Source: an uncultured Clostridia bacterium
GTDB lineage: Bacteria > Bacillota > Clostridia > Christensenellales > UBA1242
Direction: 5' to 3'
NCBI GenBank assembly: GCA_937893125.1
Contig: CALBHW010000025.1
Coordinates: 1 to 63,492 of the forward strand
DNA: 63,492 nucleotides
Part shown: in pieces, positions 32,765 to 42,109 of the stretch
How positions within the stretch are numbered: position 1 is the stretch's first letter
Layout of the letters: the number at the start of each line of letters is the position of its first letter
Made by a program: the position numbers and the translations under genes
Notes under the pieces: generated by a model
Told to the model about the DNA's origin: nothing
Database searches by the model: none
What the model saw: only the letters and a program-made list of their open reading frames with translations

Positions 32765-33980
32765 TTCCCGCCAAATGTTGCCCGCACGCGTGCCCCGTTG
32801 CGAGTGCGATTTGAATATTAAAACCGCCCGTTAATGCGTCCACATCTAAAACTTCTCCAACAAAAAATAAATTTTTGTTTAATTTACTTTCCATAGTCTT
32901 AGGGTCAACATCTTTAACCGAGACGCCACCGCTTGTAACGATTGCATAATCAATTTTATCAAGCGAATTAACTGTAAAATTTATTGCTTTTAAGGTTTTT
33001 ATAATTGTGTTTCTTTGAGCCTTTGTTATATCGCAAAGCGGTTCATCTAAAGGCAAATTTGCTTTTTCTAAAAATGTTTTAATAAGAGACGATGGCATAA
33101 GCTCTTTCAAATAATTCTTCAAAGTCTTACTTTTGCTAGTCTCAAAATCACGCAACAACCTATTTTCAAGTTGTTTTTCGTCAAGAGCAGGTTTTAAATC
33201 AATAGAAATAGTCACGCCGTGCAAATCGAATTTGTTTACAAGACTACTCAATGTCAAAATAATAGGGCCACTGAGTCCATTATGTGTAAAAAGCATTTCT
33301 CCAAATTGCGAGTATTTTTTACCCGCCAGTTTTATTGAAACTGAAACATTTTTGAGTGAAAAACCCGCCAGTTCCCCATTGTAATCTTGAAGCAAAATGG
33401 GACAAAGCGCGGGTTTTGGTTCAACAACCAAATGTGAAAAACTGTTTGCTATTTTATAACCGTCACCAGTTGAACCTGTCATCGGATAAGATTTTCCGCC
33501 AGTTGCAATGACAAGCGCGTCACATAACATCTTTTCCTTATCCAAACAAACCACATATTTTTTGCCATCAAAATAGGCATTTTTTACATTACTATTTAAA
33601 ATTATTTCAACATTTTGTTTTTTTAACAACTTTTGAAAGGTTTTAATAACATCACTAGATTTTTCACTCGCTGGGAATACTCTATTTCCACGCTCTATCA
33701 TGGTTTTTAAACCATTATTGTTAAAAAAATCTATTGTGTCTTGTGGCGTAAAACTTGACAATGAAGAATAAAGAAATTTAGAATTATTTACAACATTTTT
33801 TAAAAAGTCTTCTCTGCTACAAAGATTAGTTATATTACAACGCCCCTTGCCCGTAATAAATAATTTTTTACCAATTTTTTCATTTTTATCAAGCAAAACA
33901 ATATGATTATTTTTGTTTTGGCTCGCCATATATGCGCACATTAGTCCTGCTGGACCCGCTCCAATTATCACTATCTTCAT
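32748..33980 (-). CDS. BaiN/HI0933-family FAD-dependent oxidoreductase
   Basis: A 410-residue flavoprotein. The N-terminal dinucleotide motif is IIGAGPAGLMCAYMAS; GKGRCNITN near residue 45 is the family signature. ALVIATGGKSYPMTGSTGDGY and the C-terminal GEVLDVDALTGGFNIQIALA complete the FAD site. Family members include the bile-acid-gene-cluster protein BaiN, but most have no known substrate. Overlap with plsC indicates one operon. Confidence 0.92.
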   Translation of the reverse strand: MKIVIIGAGPAGLMCAYMASQNKNNHIVLLDKNEKIGKKLFITGKGRCNITNLCSREDFLKNVVNNSKFLYSSLSSFTPQDTIDFFNNNGLKTMIERGNRVFPASEKSSDVIKTFQKLLKKQNVEIILNSNVKNAYFDGKKYVVCLDKEKMLCDALVIATGGKSYPMTGSTGDGYKIANSFSHLVVEPKPALCPILLQDYNGELAGFSLKNVSVSIKLAGKKYSQFGEMLFTHNGLSGPIILTLSSLVNKFDLHGVTISIDLKPALDEKQLENRLLRDFETSKSKTLKNYLKELMPSSLIKTFLEKANLPLDEPLCDITKAQRNTIIKTLKAINFTVNSLDKIDYAIVTSGGVSVKDVDPKTMESKLNKNLFFVGEVLDVDALTGGFNIQIALATGHACGQHLAGIEGED

Positions 33981-34061
33981 ACAAATTATTTTATATCATA
34001 TATTAAAAAATGTAAAGAAATACAACTAATTTCGTTAAAAAGCGTAAGTGTTAACCTTAAC

Positions 34062-34173
34062 GCGTGACATTTCTTGCAAAATTTTGCTTTATACAAAATT
34101 TTGCACAGCGCCCCCTTTTTAAGGGGGCGCAAAAAGTGCGTGAGAAAATCTCGCGCACTTTTAAATGTCACGC
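34062..34173. repeat. Compact four-way-junction inverted-repeat element
   Basis: An 11-bp closing stem, GCGTGACATTT (34062-34072) with AAATGTCACGC (34163-34173), encloses three hairpins with almost no unpaired bases. The hairpins are TGCAAAATTTTG/CAAAATTTTGCA (34075-34105, 12 bp), GCGCCCCCTT/AAGGGGGCGC (34108-34130, 10 bp), and AAAAGTGCG-T-GAG/CTC-G-CGCACTTTT (34132-34162, 13 bp with one G.U). It lies between rluB and the flavoprotein gene. It could be a MITE/REP-like mobile element or a structured RNA. Confidence 0.75.
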
Positions 34174-34203
34174 CCACCTTTAAAACGCAACAACCATATT
34201 TTT

Positions 34204-34920
34204 TTATTCCACTTCAAATTGTTTAAGCATTTCAACTTCAAAAGGTTTTAAAGGTCTTATTTCTCCCCTTTTTAATCCCCCAAGTTTAACGCCAGCCATT
34301 TCAACTCTTTTAAGAAAAATGACATCACGCCCAATCGCTTGAAACATTCTCCTAATTTCTCTATTTTTCCCCTCGTCAAGTACAATCTCCATTTTTGAAA
34401 TGTTATTTTCAAATTTAACCAATTTGACTTTACATTTGTTGTATCTAACCCCGTCCACAACAACTCCCGCACGAAGAACGGCGAGTTCACTTTCTTTCAT
34501 TTCCCCTTCAACTTTAACAACATATTTTTTAGGCACAGCATATCTTGGGTGCGTCAAATGATTTGTCAATTCGCCGTCGTTAGTCAAAAGGAGCAACCCT
34601 TCACTATCATAGTCAAGTCGCCCCACAGGAAAAACTCTTTTGTCTAAATCGCCTAAAAGGTCAACAATAGATTTTCTATTCCTATCATCGCTCATAGTAG
34701 TTACATAACCCTTAGGTTTATTTAGCATGTAATATACTTTTTCTTCTTGCAAAGATATTTCTTGGTCGTTTAAAAAAACCTTGTCTTTTTTCTCGTCAAT
34801 ATCGGTTGCGAGCGAAGTGCATACTTCGCCATTTACCTTAATAAATCCATTTTTTATAAATTCTTCCGCTTTTCTTCTTGAGCAAACACCACAAGAAGCA
34901 ATGTATTTGTTAATTCTCAT
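34204..34920 (-). CDS. rRNA pseudouridine synthase, RluB/RsuA family
   Basis: 238 residues. An S4 RNA-binding domain (1-60, MRINKYIASCGVCSRRKAEE) precedes the pseudouridine synthase core. Catalytic Asp is in GRLDYDSEGLLLLTNDGEL, with KGYVTT and EGKNREIRRMFQAIG blocks. It is closest to the RluB type that modifies 23S rRNA in Firmicutes. It starts one base after the carboxypeptidase gene ends, so the two are co-transcribed. Confidence 0.94.
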   Translation of the reverse strand: MRINKYIASCGVCSRRKAEEFIKNGFIKVNGEVCTSLATDIDEKKDKVFLNDQEISLQEEKVYYMLNKPKGYVTTMSDDRNRKSIVDLLGDLDKRVFPVGRLDYDSEGLLLLTNDGELTNHLTHPRYAVPKKYVVKVEGEMKESELAVLRAGVVVDGVRYNKCKVKLVKFENNISKMEIVLDEGKNREIRRMFQAIGRDVIFLKRVEMAGVKLGGLKRGEIRPLKPFEVEMLKQFEVE

Positions 34921-34921
34921 T

Positions 34922-36058
34922 TCACCATTTATCCAGTATTTCTTTAATCACATCAACGGGCTCAACCCCATCGACACTTTCAATACTACACAAATTTTCG
35001 CTAAAAATCAAGGTTTTATCATAATATATTTTAACTTCGCCCAATTTTTTGTCCTTTTCAATAGGCGCCTTAACTTGTTTTTCATAATCATATTCAACAA
35101 CATATTTGTCAATTTCGCTCTCTTTTGCAACAACACTATATCCTTCTTTATTGTAAAGTCTTAAACTGGACGCCTTGCCATTTTCAACCGCAATGTCGCT
35201 TACAAACTTATAACTTGGCAAAATTTCATACAATTTGTACTCCTTAAACGCTTGTTCCAAAAGTTTTTCGCTATCTTCAAACATAGGTCGGTCATTTAAA
35301 ACAACACAAACAACTTGCATTCCGTCCCGCTCGCACGCAGAAACAAGACATCTTCCCGACTTGCGTGTATAACCCGTTTTAACACCAATACAACCTTCAA
35401 GAGAAGTCAAAAGTTTATTTTTATTTACGAGTGTTCGCGCCGAATTGTGCTCCGTTTGTTTTATCACAAACGACTTTGCGGACACTATTTGTTTGAAAAC
35501 AGGGTTTTTCAAAGCGTAACTTGTGATTAGTGCCAAATCGTGCGCAGTTGTGTAATGCTCCTTATCATCAAGTCCGTGCGGTGTCACAAAATGACTGCTT
35601 GTTGCTCCACATTTTAAAGCGGTTTCATTCATAAGCTCAGCAAAATGTTCAATTGTTCCGCCAATTTCAAGAGCCAAAGTTTCCGCAGAATCGTTGCCCG
35701 ATTGAAGCATTAGTCCGTATAATAGTTGTTTTATAGTTAATTGCTCGCCCGCCTTTAAATAAATAGAACTCCCTTCGACTAAAGTCGCTGATTTTGGAAC
35801 AGTGACAAGTTTATCAAGGTCGTCACAATTTTCAATTACAGTAAGAGCGCTCACAATTTTGGTCGTCGACGCCATAGGCAACTTTTCATTTTCGTTTTTG
35901 CTATAAAGAACACGATTATGCATTGTTTCCATTACAATCATTGATTTAGCAGAGCAAAAATCAACGGACCGTGCAACAGCAGTTTGTCCATGCGCTTTTA
36001 AGCAAAAAATAGTTACAAAAGCCAAAAATATAGCAATAATTTTAGTAAATTTTTTCAT
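34922..36058 (-). CDS. D-alanyl-D-alanine carboxypeptidase (S11 penicillin-binding protein)
   Basis: Secreted peptidoglycan-trimming enzyme, 378 residues from the ATG at 36058 (AAGGAGAAAA upstream; the longer open frame lacks a ribosome site). The signal peptide is MKKFTKIIAIFLAFVTIF. Active-site motifs are MASTTKIVSA (SxxK), QSGNDSAETLA (SxN) and GVKTGYTRKSGR (KTG). A beta-type C-terminal domain (about 260-350) follows. In sporulating Firmicutes such genes near gerW-like genes are often DacB/DacF type; the exact subtype is not resolved. Confidence 0.94.
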   Translation of the reverse strand: MKKFTKIIAIFLAFVTIFCLKAHGQTAVARSVDFCSAKSMIVMETMHNRVLYSKNENEKLPMASTTKIVSALTVIENCDDLDKLVTVPKSATLVEGSSIYLKAGEQLTIKQLLYGLMLQSGNDSAETLALEIGGTIEHFAELMNETALKCGATSSHFVTPHGLDDKEHYTTAHDLALITSYALKNPVFKQIVSAKSFVIKQTEHNSARTLVNKNKLLTSLEGCIGVKTGYTRKSGRCLVSACERDGMQVVCVVLNDRPMFEDSEKLLEQAFKEYKLYEILPSYKFVSDIAVENGKASSLRLYNKEGYSVVAKESEIDKYVVEYDYEKQVKAPIEKDKKLGEVKIYYDKTLIFSENLCSIESVDGVEPVDVIKEILDKW

Positions 36059-36275
36059 TTTTCTCCTTATTTTGATTATAAATGGGTTCAATTTTTAATA
36101 TTAAGTCTTTTAACAAGTCACAAAATCAAAATTTTAAAAGAATTAACCCCAAAAAATTAAAGTTTAAAGTAATTTTTTTGCATTTTCTACAAAAGCCCAC
36201 TTTTTTTTAAAATCATCTTTAAAACAATAGATTTTACATAAAAAAGTTAAAAGAACTTATCATTAACAAGAAATT

Positions 36276-36632
36276 TTATTTTTTGTTGTTTTGGAAAAAG
36301 TCCGCACACAGGTCAACAACTTTTTCAAAATTGCTTTCTACATTTATTTTTATAAACTGGACATTTTTATCTTTTACAACCAAAAAACCAATTGGTGAAA
36401 TATTACATCCACCCCCGCTACCGCCCGCAAAGGGATAATTTATTTCGTGGCGCTTCTTTTTGTTGTATTCTCCGCCCCCGCTCACAAACCCAAACGAGAC
36501 GCGCGAAATAGGAATAATTAAACATTCCCCTTTCTCGATTGGACTTCCAATAATAGAATTTGCGTCAACTATTCCACGCATATTTTCCAAGGTTTCTTTC
36601 AAAACATTTTCGATTGGTTTTTTAATTTCCAT
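36276..36632 (-). CDS. ytfJ: GerW/YtfJ-family sporulation protein
   Basis: 118 residues. GerW is a spore protein needed for normal germination in Bacillus. The conserved core reads NSIIGSPIEKGECLIIPISR, then VSFGFVSGGGEYN, PFAGGSGGGCNISPIGFLVV and VQFIKIN. Its start overlaps the DUF2953 gene by 11 bases. The DUF2953-ytfJ pair is common in spore formers. Confidence 0.95.
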   Translation of the reverse strand: MEIKKPIENVLKETLENMRGIVDANSIIGSPIEKGECLIIPISRVSFGFVSGGGEYNKKKRHEINYPFAGGSGGGCNISPIGFLVVKDKNVQFIKINVESNFEKVVDLCADFFQNNKK

Positions 36633-37182
36633 TTTTTTGACTCCTTTTTGAATATTGACAAATGGTTGTGATAAAACTTCTAATAATGGCGAGTAAATTT
36701 ATTGTAATGCTACTTGTAAAGCAAATTAAAATCGTGTTGTGTCTGTAGTCAGGAAACAATCTTATATCCGAAGGAATTTGACCACGGCTGGAATTTAACA
36801 CCGCATAAAGCGCCCCCATAATAGCCATAGTACTTCCGCAACAAAGGCTGGTTAGTAAGCAGTTTTTAAAAAGTCCAAAACGGCCAATAAAACGCAAGTC
36901 GTTTAATCGTATGTGTTTTATCAAATCTCCAAAAAATATTTCGCTGAAATCTTCCTTTGATTTGTTTTCAAAAAAATATAGATAGGACAATTTTTTCTTC
37001 GTTTGAAGTATCAATTTTGTTGGCGCCAAGCTTATTTTCCCTAAAAAGACTTTAAATCTAAAGAAAAAAGCACTTATATAGCCACTGTTTGACAAAAGAT
37101 TGAAAACAACTTTTGCTTTTAGTTTTATCGGGAACAAAAGTAAAAGCATTAGCGCTAAAAGAACGATAAGAAAAACTATCAT
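36622..37182 (-). CDS. DUF2953-family protein
   Basis: 186 residues with an N-terminal membrane segment (about 1-20, MIVFLIVLLALMLLLLF) and an AGxxxxxLNSRGQIPSDIRLFPDY-like region typical of DUF2953, though matched loosely. The function is unknown. Its coupling to ytfJ (11-base overlap) supports a sporulation role. A central basic linker (KLILQTKKKLSYL) is present. Confidence 0.75.
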   Translation of the reverse strand: MIVFLIVLLALMLLLLFPIKLKAKVVFNLLSNSGYISAFFFRFKVFLGKISLAPTKLILQTKKKLSYLYFFENKSKEDFSEIFFGDLIKHIRLNDLRFIGRFGLFKNCLLTSLCCGSTMAIMGALYAVLNSSRGQIPSDIRLFPDYRHNTILICFTSSITINLLAIIRSFITTICQYSKRSQKNGN

Positions 37183-37352
37183 ACCTATATTGTTTGTTAA
37201 AAGTTAAAAATTATTTACATTTATAGTAAATTACTTGAAAAATCAAAAAACTTTGGTGCTTTAAAAAATTCATATATTTATTCATTTTGCTTGTCCCTTT
37301 TAAGTTGCCTATTTTCAAATGCAGTCATATAGACATACTTTATAAAGGCGTG

Positions 37353-37925
37353 CTAAATTCTATTTGAATAGTGCTTCATCCCATTAAGAATTTTTGTTGT
37401 ATAACTATTAGTCACATTGTATGGAATTTTCACGAGTGTCACTCCGTCGGCGCTATATTGTTTGTCTTTTAGCCACATTCTAACCGTTGTTTCGCCAGCG
37501 TTATAGGCAGTCAAAACGACTTTTGTGTCAACAAAACGGTCTCGAAGATATTTTAAATAATAGCAACCATATCTAATATTTGTATCAGGCTCAAACAGTT
37601 TTGATGAGTCATAATTTGTTTCGCCCAACTTGTTTGCAATAAAAGCTCCTGTCGACGGCGTAATTTGCATAAGCCCAATTGCACCGACTTTTGAAACGGC
37701 GTTTGGATTAAAACTACTTTCTTCGTTTATTAAACTTGCGACCATTGTCCTATCAAGTGAATAACTATCTGAATACTTCGCAATTTCATCTTGATATTTG
37801 ACAGGGTATCGCACCTTGTAAAAAGCGATAAGTCCGCCAATAATAAAGACAATTGAAAGGAAAAATGCAAAAACATATTTTCCCTTGCCCGTTTGTTTCT
37901 TTTTCTTTTTGATATTCTTTTTCAT
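37353..37925 (-). CDS. Soluble-lytic-transglycosylase-like protein
   Basis: 190 residues. A basic start and one membrane segment (about 16-36) lead into the SLT domain. The catalytic Glu is in VASLINEESSFNPNAVSK, followed by GAIGLMQITPSTG, NIRYGCYYLKYL and VLTAYNAGE. It cleaves the glycan strands of peptidoglycan outside the membrane. This YjbJ/CwlQ-like short form is common beside polA in Clostridia. Confidence 0.93.
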   Translation of the reverse strand: MKKNIKKKKKQTGKGKYVFAFFLSIVFIIGGLIAFYKVRYPVKYQDEIAKYSDSYSLDRTMVASLINEESSFNPNAVSKVGAIGLMQITPSTGAFIANKLGETNYDSSKLFEPDTNIRYGCYYLKYLRDRFVDTKVVLTAYNAGETTVRMWLKDKQYSADGVTLVKIPYNVTNSYTTKILNGMKHYSNRI

Positions 37926-37973
37926 ATTCGTAGTCTATGCAAAATTAAAAAAAATATCATAAAAAACTCATAT

Positions 37974-38008
37974 AAAAAACCTTCTATGAGATACTTCTCA
38001 TAAAAGGT
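37974..38008 (-). terminator. polA terminator
   Basis: ACCTT-C-TATGAGA / TCTCATA-A-AAGGT hairpin with TTTTTT on the minus strand. Confidence 0.75.
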
Positions 38009-38084
38009 CTTATATTTTTATTTTAAATCTTGAAAATTTCTTAAAACTTAATATTTTAATTTTTGCTCTTTAACTAAAAATAAA

Positions 38085-40658
38085 CTAACATTCAAACCAC
38101 GAAGTCCCCGACTCGACATCAGCGACAAGTGGAACGCTAAGTTTAACAACGTTCTCCATATTTTGTTTTAAAAGCTTCGCGACAGTAGCGACTTCATCTC
38201 TTGTTGCGTCAATAATAAGTTCGTCGTGAACTTGCATAATAAGTTTACTCTTGTAGTTGCCTTCCTTGAGTGCCTTTGCGACATTTATCATAGCAAGTTT
38301 AATAATGTCACTCGCACTGCCTTGAAGGGGAGCATTCATAGCCACCCTTTCGCCGAATTGGCGGGACATATAAGTTGGAGATTTAAGTTCATTTATCTTT
38401 CTGCGCCTTTTAAAAAGCGTTGTCGCATAACCCGTTTCCTTCGCACTTTCAACACTCATATCTAGATAATTTCTTATACTCGAATATTTTGCAAAATATC
38501 TGTCAATATATTCTTTTGCTTGCTTTTTAGTGCAACCAATGCTTTGCCCGAGCCCAAAATCACTGATTCCATAGACTATTCCAAAATTAACAGCTTTCGC
38601 CGTGCGACGCATATTTGAATCCACATCCGCTATTGGAACACCAAAAATCTCACTTGCAGTTAGCGAGTGAATATCAACATTTTCATTAAATGCCCTTATC
38701 AAATTTTCATCTTGACTAAAATGCGCGAGTAAACGGAGTTCAATTTGTGAGTAGTCGGCACTTACGAGCGCCCCGTCGTCAAAGCGAGAGACGAACATTT
38801 TTCTTAAGTTTCGCCCTTCGCCTTCTCTAACTGGAATGTTTTGCAAATTAGGTTCGCTCGACGACAATCTTCCCGTTGTTGTCAGAGTTTGGTTAAAAAC
38901 CGTGTGAATAATGTCGCCGTTTTTTAGCATTTCTTTGTATGGTTCAAGATAGGTCGTCACAATTTTCTTTATTTTGCGATAACGAATAATTAGCGGAACA
39001 ATAGGATGCATGTTTGCCATTTCTTCCAAAATTTCCGCACTTGTAGACCTTTTTTTGTTGTTGTAAGTAACAAGCTGCAAATCGTCAAACAAAAGTTCTG
39101 CGAGTTGTTTTGGCGAGTTCAAATTCACATCTTTTCCCGCAATTTGCTTGATTGATTGTTCCAAATCAACAACTTCTTTTGAATACCTTTCTTCGAGTTC
39201 AAAAAGAACATCTTTATTGATTTTAAAGCCATTTTGCTCCATTTCAAACAAAACATCGGTCAACGGGACTTCAATTTTGTTGTATAAATCCATTAAATCC
39301 GCGCCTTTAAGCTCTTCAATAAGTAAATCCTTATAATAGAACAAATTAACCGCATCATACTCTTCTTCCAACCCATATTTTGAAAGTAAATTTATTTTGT
39401 TTGCTTCTCTTTCACCCGCACAAAGAAGATAATATGCCAAAATGCAGTCAAATTCAACGCCTTTTATTGTCAAACTGAAATCACTCAAAGTGTGATATAA
39501 CCGTTTTTTATCATAGACCAATTTCTTTATATCTTCGTCCACCAAAACATCTTTTAATTTATCCAAAACAACAGCCAAATCAACACTTTCAGCGAGCAAA
39601 TTTGGTTGCGCTTTTACAAAAAACTCACAATTTTTATCATAGGCGAATGAAAATTTTTCATTGGTCAAATCGCACGCGAACATTTTAGCGCGCTTTATAT
39701 GCTCGATTTGTTTGTCTAAGTCTTCAAGAGACTTAATTTCAATGACATTTGCTGTGTACTTTTTAGGCCCTGTTGATACATCAAATTCTTTAAAGATGTC
39801 AGGTCTTTTAAGAAGGCTATTAAATTGGTATTCAACAAAAAAATCATAAACCCCTTTGTCAAAAGGATAATCATAAGTCAAATCTTTCAATTTCACGCTC
39901 ATTTCCACATCGCATTTTATCGTTGAAAGAGTTTTGCTTAGATAGGCGAGTTCGCGCCCGCTTTCCATTTTTTCTTTTAACTTACCTTTAAGCTCATCAA
40001 TATGCTCGTAAATATTGTCCAAACTTCCGTAAGTTTTCATAAGCTCAATTGCCGTTTTTTCGCCCACGCCAGGCACTCCTGGGATATTATCAGACGAGTC
40101 GCCCATTAGTGCTTTTAAATCAATAAATTGCTCGACTTCAATTGAATATTCTTCTCTGAAGGTTTCTCTATTCATAACCTTTACTTCGGATATTCCCTTT
40201 TTGGTTAACCAAACTTGCGTATGGTCGTCAATAAGTTGAAGTGAATCTCTATCTCCCGTTATAATAATGTTTTCGGTCAAAAATTTCTTCGAAAGCGTGC
40301 CAATTAAGTCGTCTGCTTCAAAATCTTTTTTCTCGACGACTTTAATATTCATTTCTTTTAGCATTCTTTTTAAAACGGGAAATTGGCTCAAAAGTTCAGG
40401 CGGAGTTGGACGACGTTTGCCTTTGTATCCGCTAAAAAGCTCATTTCTAAATGTTTTTTTGCCGTAGTCCATTGCAACGACAATATACTCTGGTTTCAAG
40501 TCATAAATCGCTTTCATAAGCGTGTTTGCAAACCCAAAAACCGCGTTTGAATACTCACCATTTGCGTTCGTTAAAAGGGGCAACGCGTAAAATGCCCTAT
40601 TAAGCAAACTATTTCCGTCAATGATAACCAATTTTTCTGCACTCTTAACTTTTGCCAT
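38085..40658 (-). CDS. polA: DNA polymerase I
   Basis: 857 residues. The 5'-3' exonuclease domain (1-290) contains DGNSLLNRAFYALP, FEADDLIGTL and GDSSDNIPGVPGVGEKTA. The 3'-5' region (about 300-470) lacks the DxE and YxxxD metal motifs, so proofreading is predicted absent, as in many Firmicutes. The polymerase domain has TTTGRLSSSEPNLQNIP, SADYSQIELRLLAH, RRTAKAVNFGIVYG and MQVHDELIID. It functions in repair and Okazaki-fragment processing. Confidence 0.98.
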   Translation of the reverse strand: MAKVKSAEKLVIIDGNSLLNRAFYALPLLTNANGEYSNAVFGFANTLMKAIYDLKPEYIVVAMDYGKKTFRNELFSGYKGKRRPTPPELLSQFPVLKRMLKEMNIKVVEKKDFEADDLIGTLSKKFLTENIIITGDRDSLQLIDDHTQVWLTKKGISEVKVMNRETFREEYSIEVEQFIDLKALMGDSSDNIPGVPGVGEKTAIELMKTYGSLDNIYEHIDELKGKLKEKMESGRELAYLSKTLSTIKCDVEMSVKLKDLTYDYPFDKGVYDFFVEYQFNSLLKRPDIFKEFDVSTGPKKYTANVIEIKSLEDLDKQIEHIKRAKMFACDLTNEKFSFAYDKNCEFFVKAQPNLLAESVDLAVVLDKLKDVLVDEDIKKLVYDKKRLYHTLSDFSLTIKGVEFDCILAYYLLCAGEREANKINLLSKYGLEEEYDAVNLFYYKDLLIEELKGADLMDLYNKIEVPLTDVLFEMEQNGFKINKDVLFELEERYSKEVVDLEQSIKQIAGKDVNLNSPKQLAELLFDDLQLVTYNNKKRSTSAEILEEMANMHPIVPLIIRYRKIKKIVTTYLEPYKEMLKNGDIIHTVFNQTLTTTGRLSSSEPNLQNIPVREGEGRNLRKMFVSRFDDGALVSADYSQIELRLLAHFSQDENLIRAFNENVDIHSLTASEIFGVPIADVDSNMRRTAKAVNFGIVYGISDFGLGQSIGCTKKQAKEYIDRYFAKYSSIRNYLDMSVESAKETGYATTLFKRRRKINELKSPTYMSRQFGERVAMNAPLQGSASDIIKLAMINVAKALKEGNYKSKLIMQVHDELIIDATRDEVATVAKLLKQNMENVVKLSVPLVADVESGTSWFEC

Positions 40659-40737
40659 AAATAATCCCTTATTAAAATAATTTGTGTTCTTTCATAAAAG
40701 TATGAAATTTTTTATCTAAATTTAAACAAAAACTTGC

Positions 40738-41352
40738 CTAATTTTTTGGCGCTGTCTCGTCAAGATAAGTTGCTTCCATATCACATGAATGCAAAATACA
40801 AGCGGTTGGGTAAAGATAAAAAGCACTCGACAAATCATAACTTCCGCCTAAAACTCTTTTATCAAAACCGCCCATATGCCAATTTATTGCAATTGCTTCT
40901 TCTCTTGACAACTTCATAAACCCAGAAATCATATAGACAGACTTCTCGCCGTGGCCGTATGGAAGGTGATCGTCTGCATAAGCAAAATATGGGACTTTCG
41001 TCCATTCGCCGTCAACCTTAACATTACGAAAATCAAGTTTGTAGCAATTGACTTTACAAACATCGTGAAGAAGAGCAATAAGCGTAATGCTTTCTTCGCT
41101 TAAAGGTGACGAACCTTCATATTCATCGTTTAATTTTTTTCTAAATCTTTCATAAACATTAAGCGAGTGAAAGCACAACCCGCCAGGAACAGCGGAATGG
41201 AACCTAGAACTTGCTGGCGCTTCAAAAAAATCAGAAGCCATTAAAAAGTCCAAAAACTCCTTTGCCCCGTCCCTTTTAATGTTGTTTTTGTAAATTTCAA
41301 TAAATTTATTCTTATTTTCTTCCATATTGATTACAATTTCTTTATCTTTCAT
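40738..41352 (-). CDS. HD-domain phosphohydrolase-like protein
   Basis: 204 residues. GLCFHSLNVYERF, the metal-binding LLHDVCKVNCYK (HD pair), and HMGGFDK further on fit an HD superfamily hydrolase. Conserved ADDHLPYGHGEKSVYMI is typical of an uncharacterised HD subgroup found in Clostridia and phages. The substrate is unknown. AGGAG precedes the ATG. It lies 79 bases before polA in the same direction. Confidence 0.82.
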   Translation of the reverse strand: MKDKEIVINMEENKNKFIEIYKNNIKRDGAKEFLDFLMASDFFEAPASSRFHSAVPGGLCFHSLNVYERFRKKLNDEYEGSSPLSEESITLIALLHDVCKVNCYKLDFRNVKVDGEWTKVPYFAYADDHLPYGHGEKSVYMISGFMKLSREEAIAINWHMGGFDKRVLGGSYDLSSAFYLYPTACILHSCDMEATYLDETAPKN

Positions 41353-41523
41353 CTTTTCTCCTAATACAAAAATTTTGCAATGTTTTTAGTGACTGACAGT
41401 GGAAACTCCACTTTTTTATTACAACAAAATCCTATAGCTAAATTTTAACATAAAGTCGCGATTATGTCTAAACATTTTTAGTGTTTACTTCGCAATTTTG
41501 AATAGAAAAGCTATTTAGGCAAT

Positions 41524-41552
41524 AAAAAAAGAGTTGCCTAACAACCCTTTTT
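41524..41552 (-). terminator. rpsT terminator
   Basis: GGGTTG/CAACTC stem with AAAAA/TTTTTTT flanks on the minus strand, directly after the rpsT stop. Confidence 0.75.
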
Positions 41553-41555
41553 AAA

Positions 41556-41951
41556 TTATTCCGCTTTCTTAGTAGCAGTTTTTCTTGCTCTTGGCTTTTT
41601 AACAGATTCTTCCGTCTTTTCGACCTTAACTTCGGCAACTTCTTCCACCTTTTCAGCAACTTCTTTCTTTTCTTCTGTTGCAGGTGCAGATGCCTTAGCC
41701 TTGTTGAGCATAACTGTCAAACGAGATATCTTTCTGCTAGCAGTGTTTGGATGAATAACTCCCTTGCTCTTTGCACTATCAATGTAAGAGATAAGATCTT
41801 TCAACATAGATTCTGCTTCGTTGACATCGTTCAAGCAAGCAAGTCTATATTTTTTAACCATAGTAGCCATGGTTGATTTTACAAATCTATTTTCTTCTCT
41901 TCTTCTTGCAATAACAGATACTCTTTTCTTTGCTGATTTGATATTTGGCAT
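41556..41951 (-). CDS. rpsT: 30S ribosomal protein S20, with C-terminal extension
   Basis: 131 residues from MPNIKSAKKRVSVIARRREE (ATG at 41951, AAGGAG upstream). The first about 87 residues are ordinary S20, ending near NTASRKISRLTVMLNKA. The last about 44 residues form an alternating acidic then basic tail (EEKKEVAEKVEEVAEVKVEK, then KKPRARKTATKKAE) not found in most S20 proteins. It is monocistronic. An upstream in-frame extension of the open frame lacks a ribosome site and overlaps the promoter. Confidence 0.95.
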   Translation of the reverse strand: MPNIKSAKKRVSVIARRREENRFVKSTMATMVKKYRLACLNDVNEAESMLKDLISYIDSAKSKGVIHPNTASRKISRLTVMLNKAKASAPATEEKKEVAEKVEEVAEVKVEKTEESVKKPRARKTATKKAE

Positions 41952-41976
41952 TGCTAACTCCTTTTTATACCTAACA

Positions 41977-42005
41977 AGTCTAACATAAGTAATTTTTTTT
42001 TGCAA
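41977..42005 (-). promoter_or_regulatory. rpsT promoter
   Basis: Minus-strand TTGCAA (42000-42005), 17 bases, TAGACT (41977-41982). Confidence 0.6.
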
Positions 42006-42109
42006 CACTTTTTTCAAACTTTTTGTACAATTGTTGCTAAAAATTTAAAATCAATATTTAAAAATCCTTACGCTCCAACTTCCGCCACCTTTTAAAAAAG
42101 GTTATTGTT

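Noticed and set aside
33986..34177. 63-residue minus-strand open frame
   Set aside because: It is a reading of the four-way-junction inverted repeats and has no protein-like pattern.
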